Translations under genes and position numbers: made by a program
Origin: HGM04593 sp045613945
GTDB taxonomy: Bacteria; Bacteroidota; Bacteroidia; Bacteroidales; Bacteroidaceae
Direction: 5' to 3'
Assembly: GCA_045613945.1 (NCBI GenBank)
Contig: JAZLBZ010000017.1
Coordinates: forward strand, 59,508-123,507
Length of the DNA: 64,000 nt
Part shown: piece by piece, positions 61,057 to 64,000 of the stretch
Layout: every line of letters begins with the position of its first letter
Numbering within the stretch: the stretch's first letter is position 1
Notes under the pieces: model-generated
The model's input: the letters and a program-made list of their open reading frames with translations, nothing else
The model's database searches: none
Told to the model about the DNA's origin: nothing

Positions 61057-62001
61057 ATGGTTGTGCGGATGCAGGAACGAAAAGAAAAATATGACCTTGT
61101 GTCGGTTGTAGGCCCGACGGCCTGCGGCAAGACATCGCTGGCTGTGGAACTGGCGCTGGCTATTCCCGGTGCCGAGATTATAAGCGCCGACAGCCGTCAG
61201 GTCTATCGCGGAATGGATATCGGTACAGGCAAGGATATTGCCGAGTACACGCGTGGCGGTGTGACTGTTCCGTCGCATTTGCTTGATATTGTGGATGCCG
61301 GCGAAAAATATAATCTTTTTGAGTTTCAACGCGATTTCCTTGCCTCGTATGAGGATATTAGGCGGCGTGGCGCTTTCCCGATAATGTGTGGCGGCAGTGG
61401 GCTTTATGTGGAGTCGGTGCTCAAGGGATATCGCCTTTTGCCGGTCCCCGAGAACCCTCTTCTGCGCGCTAGTCTTGAGGAGAAGAGCCTTGAGGAACTC
61501 ACTGCGCTGCTGGCTACATATAAGCAATTGCATAATAATACCGATACCGACAATAAGAAACGTGCCATACGTGCGATTGAGATTGAGGAGTATTACCGCA
61601 CCTGTCCGGTCGAGGAACGCTATTTTCCGCAGATAAATGCATTGACGGTGGGTGTGATGGTCGACCGCGAGGTGCGCCGTGAGAGAATAAGCCGCCGTTT
61701 GCGCGAAAGGCTTGACAGTGGCATGGTTGACGAGGTGCGGGGGCTGCTTGCAGCCGGGCTCGAACCGGAGCAACTGATATACTATGGCCTGGAGTATAAA
61801 TATCTGACCCTCTATCTCACGGGCGCAATGGAGTATGACGAGATGGTGAGCGGGCTAGAGATTGCTATCCATCAGTTTGCCAAGCGTCAGATGACATGGT
61901 TCAGGGGGATGGAGAAACGTGGTGTGGAGATACACTGGCTTGATGGCTCATTGCCGGCCGATACTTTGGTTGGACAGATAAAGGAGATGATGTATGAGTG
62001 A
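61057..62001 (+). CDS. miaA: tRNA dimethylallyltransferase MiaA
   Basis: 314 residues. Adds an isopentenyl group to A37 of tRNAs reading U-starting codons. P-loop VGPTACGKTSLAVELA, DSRQVYRGMDIGTGK, MCGGSGLYVESVLKGY and the C-terminal YGLEYKYLTLYLTG are all seen. Because the promoter lies so close, Met5 (61069) is a possible alternative start. Overlaps the next gene by eight bases. Confidence 0.95.
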   Translation: MVVRMQERKEKYDLVSVVGPTACGKTSLAVELALAIPGAEIISADSRQVYRGMDIGTGKDIAEYTRGGVTVPSHLLDIVDAGEKYNLFEFQRDFLASYEDIRRRGAFPIMCGGSGLYVESVLKGYRLLPVPENPLLRASLEEKSLEELTALLATYKQLHNNTDTDNKKRAIRAIEIEEYYRTCPVEERYFPQINALTVGVMVDREVRRERISRRLRERLDSGMVDEVRGLLAAGLEPEQLIYYGLEYKYLTLYLTGAMEYDEMVSGLEIAIHQFAKRQMTWFRGMEKRGVEIHWLDGSLPADTLVGQIKEMMYE

Positions 62002-62941
62002 GGCTATAAGCAGGAACAGACGCCGCTGGGGCATTATATATTTGCCGAAGATTGGGGCCATAAGCCCAATGAGGCGCTGGAAGGAGATTCGCGAATATAT
62101 TGAGGAGAAGAAGGTCGAGTATGACTTCTTCTGTGCCGACACTGCCAATTCGGTAGAGTGTCAGGCATTGAAGTATGCGAACGACGGCTATGATACTATT
62201 GTTGTCATTGGCGGCGACGGTGCCTTGCAGGATGCGTTGAATGGAATGATGGCATCGGGCAGGGCTGGCGATGTGGCGCTTGCAATTATTCCTAATGGAA
62301 TAGCCAATGACTATGCTCTCTATTGGGGATTGACATACTCTGACTATAAGATGGCTGTGGATAGCATCGTTGCCGGGCGTGTGCGCAAGGTGGATGTGGG
62401 CTGCTGCTGTTACTACGTTGATGGCGTGGGGGTGAAACGTTATTTCCTGAACGTGCTCAATGTGGGTATGTCGGCTAATATTGTGGCGCTGGCAAATAAA
62501 AAAAATACTATCTTTGCAAAGATAGTCTACAGGGTCAGGGCTTTGGTGCATCTGCTGTTCCGCCGTCAGAACTTCAAGATGAAGTTCAGGCTAAACAATC
62601 AGGTGGTTGACAAGAAGTTTATGATGCTGTGCATTGGAAACTCTACGGGCTATGGCATGACGCCAAGCGCGGTTCCCTACAATGGCTGGCTCGATGTGTC
62701 GGCTATAAGGATGTCGCCATTCATGGGGGTGCTCAAGGGGCTGCAGATGGTCATGCGCCGCAGGATATTGAACTTCAGGCTTGTTGAGCCTTTCAGGACG
62801 ACCGAAATTGAGATAGAGTCGGTGGGCGGTGCCAACCTGGGAATAGACGGGCGCATATTTGCCCCGACATTTCCGTTGCAGGTGAGCGTGGAGCCCGAAA
62901 AATTGAAATTGATAATTCCTACAAAAATAAAAAACAGATAA
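61994..62941 (+). CDS. Diacylglycerol/sphingolipid kinase-family protein
   Basis: 315 residues of the DAGK catalytic family (YegS/DgkB-like): phosphate-binding VVIGGDGALQDALNGM at ~75-90, IIPNGIANDYALYWGL (usual PxGTxND with Ile for Thr), and a beta-sandwich C-terminal domain (GMTPSAVPYNGWLDVSAIR, FAPTFPLQVSVEP). It phosphorylates a lipid head group in the membrane; in Bacteroidetes a sphingolipid or diacylglycerol is plausible. Sits between miaA and kdsA in one operon. Confidence 0.82.
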   Translation: MSEAISRNRRRWGIIYLPKIGAISPMRRWKEIREYIEEKKVEYDFFCADTANSVECQALKYANDGYDTIVVIGGDGALQDALNGMMASGRAGDVALAIIPNGIANDYALYWGLTYSDYKMAVDSIVAGRVRKVDVGCCCYYVDGVGVKRYFLNVLNVGMSANIVALANKKNTIFAKIVYRVRALVHLLFRRQNFKMKFRLNNQVVDKKFMMLCIGNSTGYGMTPSAVPYNGWLDVSAIRMSPFMGVLKGLQMVMRRRILNFRLVEPFRTTEIEIESVGGANLGIDGRIFAPTFPLQVSVEPEKLKLIIPTKIKNR

Positions 62942-62947
62942 ACGGTT

Positions 62948-63751
62948 ATGACAATAAGAGATTTGACATCTACCGAGAACTTCTTTCTGCTTGCCGGTCC
63001 TTGCGTCATCGAGGGCGAGGATATGGCAATGCGTATTGCAGAGCATGTTGTGTCGTTGACAAGAGACAGGAATATCCCGTATGTGTTTAAGGGGTCCTAT
63101 CGCAAGGCAAACCGTTCGCGCCTTGACTCTTTTACGGGTATTGGCGACGAGAATGCATTGCGCGTGCTGCGCAGGGTGCGCGAGACATTCAACATCCCTG
63201 TTGTTACTGACATTCACTCTGCCGAGGAGGCCGAGATGGCTGCTGAATATGTTGATATTCTGCAGATTCCGGCATTTCTGTGCAGGCAGACAGACTTGCT
63301 GACGGCTGCGGCAAAGACAGGCCGCATTGTGAACATCAAGAAGGGACAGTTCCTCTCGCCCGATGCCATGAAGTATGCGGCAGAGAAGGTTGTCTCCGAG
63401 GGTGGTGCGGGCAATGTGATGCTCACTGAGCGTGGTACGACATTCGGCTATCAGGATCTGGTGGTTGATTTTCGTGGTATTCCGCAGATGAGGAAATTTG
63501 GCTATCCGGTGGTGATGGATATTACTCATTCGCTGCAGCAGCCAAACCAGACGGCGGGTGTAACCGGCGGCATGCCCGAGATGATTGAGACCATTGCAAA
63601 GGCTGCCATTGCTGTTGGTGCAGATGGACTCTTTATTGAGACTCATGAGAACCCGGCTGTGGCAAAGAGCGACGGTGCGAATATGCTGCGTCTCGATTTG
63701 CTCGAGGGGCTGCTCGACAAACTTCTCAGGGTCCGCGAGGCTGTCAGATGA
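62948..63751 (+). CDS. kdsA: 3-deoxy-8-phosphooctulonate synthase
   Basis: 267 residues. Condenses PEP and arabinose-5-phosphate to Kdo-8-phosphate for LPS inner core. Motifs: LLAGPCVIEGEDMAMRIAE, the lysine-rich site VFKGSYRKANRSRLDSF, TDIHSAEEAE, DILQIPAFLCRQTDLL, and NVMLTERGTTFGY. The Cys in AGPC suits either metal-dependent or -independent types; the C-terminal motif was not resolved. Six bases after the kinase gene. Confidence 0.96.
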   Translation: MTIRDLTSTENFFLLAGPCVIEGEDMAMRIAEHVVSLTRDRNIPYVFKGSYRKANRSRLDSFTGIGDENALRVLRRVRETFNIPVVTDIHSAEEAEMAAEYVDILQIPAFLCRQTDLLTAAAKTGRIVNIKKGQFLSPDAMKYAAEKVVSEGGAGNVMLTERGTTFGYQDLVVDFRGIPQMRKFGYPVVMDITHSLQQPNQTAGVTGGMPEMIETIAKAAIAVGADGLFIETHENPAVAKSDGANMLRLDLLEGLLDKLLRVREAVR

Positions 63752-63767
63752 CGCATAAACCGAAACG

Positions 63768-63854
63768 AGCGGAAAGCGGAAAGCGGAAAACTGAAAGCGG
63801 AAAGGTGAAAGCGGAAAACTGAAAACGGAAAACTGAAAACTGAAAACTGAAAGG
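63768..63854. repeat. Heptamer array (GGAAAGC / GAAAACT units)
   Basis: About 12 units, first mainly GGAAAGC, then mostly GAAAACT, in one direction after kdsA. Same family as 7080-7124. Confidence 0.75.
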
Positions 63855-63900
63855 TTTTTCTCAACTTGGTGAAATGAAAATAATAACATGCTCCACTCTC

Positions 63901-63980
63901 TTGTCATTCTGAACGAAGTGAAGAATCTGAATGAATGCACGTGGGGTGTTTACAGATCCTTCGCTCTTGCTCAGGATGAG
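63901..63980. repeat. Inverted REP pair after kdsA
   Basis: TTGTCATTCTGAACGAAGTG...AAGAATCTG faces CAGATCCTTCGCTC...TCAGGATGAG. The clearest copy of the REP family in the window. Confidence 0.8.
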
Positions 63981-64000
63981 ATAACTGATGCAGGTTATTT

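Noticed and set aside
63768..63854. Heptamer array as a CRISPR
   Set aside because: Units are 7 bases with no unique spacers, and no cas genes are present.
62591..63940. 449-codon minus-strand open frame over the lipid kinase and kdsA
   Set aside because: Antisense to two clear enzyme genes; composition is a codon-bias shadow and its start lies in the heptamer/REP region.

Overview
This window looks like a chromosomal segment of a gut-type Bacteroidales bacterium (Bacteroides/Prevotella/Muribaculaceae-like; I cannot fix the genus). The reasons are the Bacteroidetes promoter pattern TTTG-N19/20-TAnnTTTG (or TTCG) in front of many genes, almost no Shine-Dalgarno sites, a 1104-residue SecA with a C-terminal SEC-C zinc motif, the coaX / outer-membrane protein / TPR / lptC / CNNM / ppiD block, lipoproteins with Bacteroidetes-type lipoboxes, C-terminal 'DLNGRR...GIYI' sorting-like tails on secreted hydrolases, and dispersed REP-like and heptamer repeats.

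Layout. 1-1407: a AAA ATPase cut by the window edge. 1528-6254 (-): a sialic-acid catabolic operon (neuraminate lyase, acylglucosamine 2-epimerase, and a sodium symporter fused to a periplasmic kelch mutarotase domain). 6417-7091: trmO. 7318-14992 (-): envelope block coaX, OMP, TPR, lptC, CNNM, ppiD. 15202-17918 (+): an Lnb-type lipoprotein N-acyltransferase candidate followed by an alkaline-phosphatase-fold protein that seems to have lost its metal site. 17994-24557 (-): tetR-tolC-MFP-RND efflux operon ending in a PII-like protein. 24751-25624 (-): winged-helix regulator plus membrane protein. 25625-26244: gene-poor, with an IS-end-like scar. 26245-30022 (-): secA and an acidic partner. 30250-33725: GH110 alpha-1,3-galactosidase and an RluA-type pseudouridine synthase. 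33883-40848: GH123 and GH33 sialidase sharing a duplicated ~210-residue module.

40849-42493 holds a REP element, a 55-residue peptide gene, three cloverleaf-like repeats and a ~410-nt region with many nested long-range complementary helices, bracketed by two identical 67-bp direct repeats. I regard this as the best candidate for something undescribed. 42494-46310 (-): thiamine operon (TonB receptor, PnuT-type transporter, thiamine pyrophosphokinase) behind a TPP riboswitch. 46526-50804: two overlapping, AT-rich DUF262 genes, a likely GmrSD-like anti-phage module. 50881-54044: Ca2+/Na+ antiporter, groES, groEL. 54160-56889: small lipoprotein, small HTH protein, fabG, tRNA-Arg(TCT), Crp-family regulator. 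57093-60902: secreted GH85 endo-beta-N-acetylglucosaminidase. 61057-63751: miaA, a lipid kinase and kdsA. The window ends in a heptamer array and an inverted REP pair.

Together, the GH110, GH123, GH33 and GH85 enzymes would release alpha-galactose, beta-GalNAc, sialic acid and N-glycans from host mucins and glycoproteins, and the nan operon would import and degrade the freed sialic acid. The genes are dispersed, not in one SusCD locus. All functional calls come from reading motifs; no database search was run.
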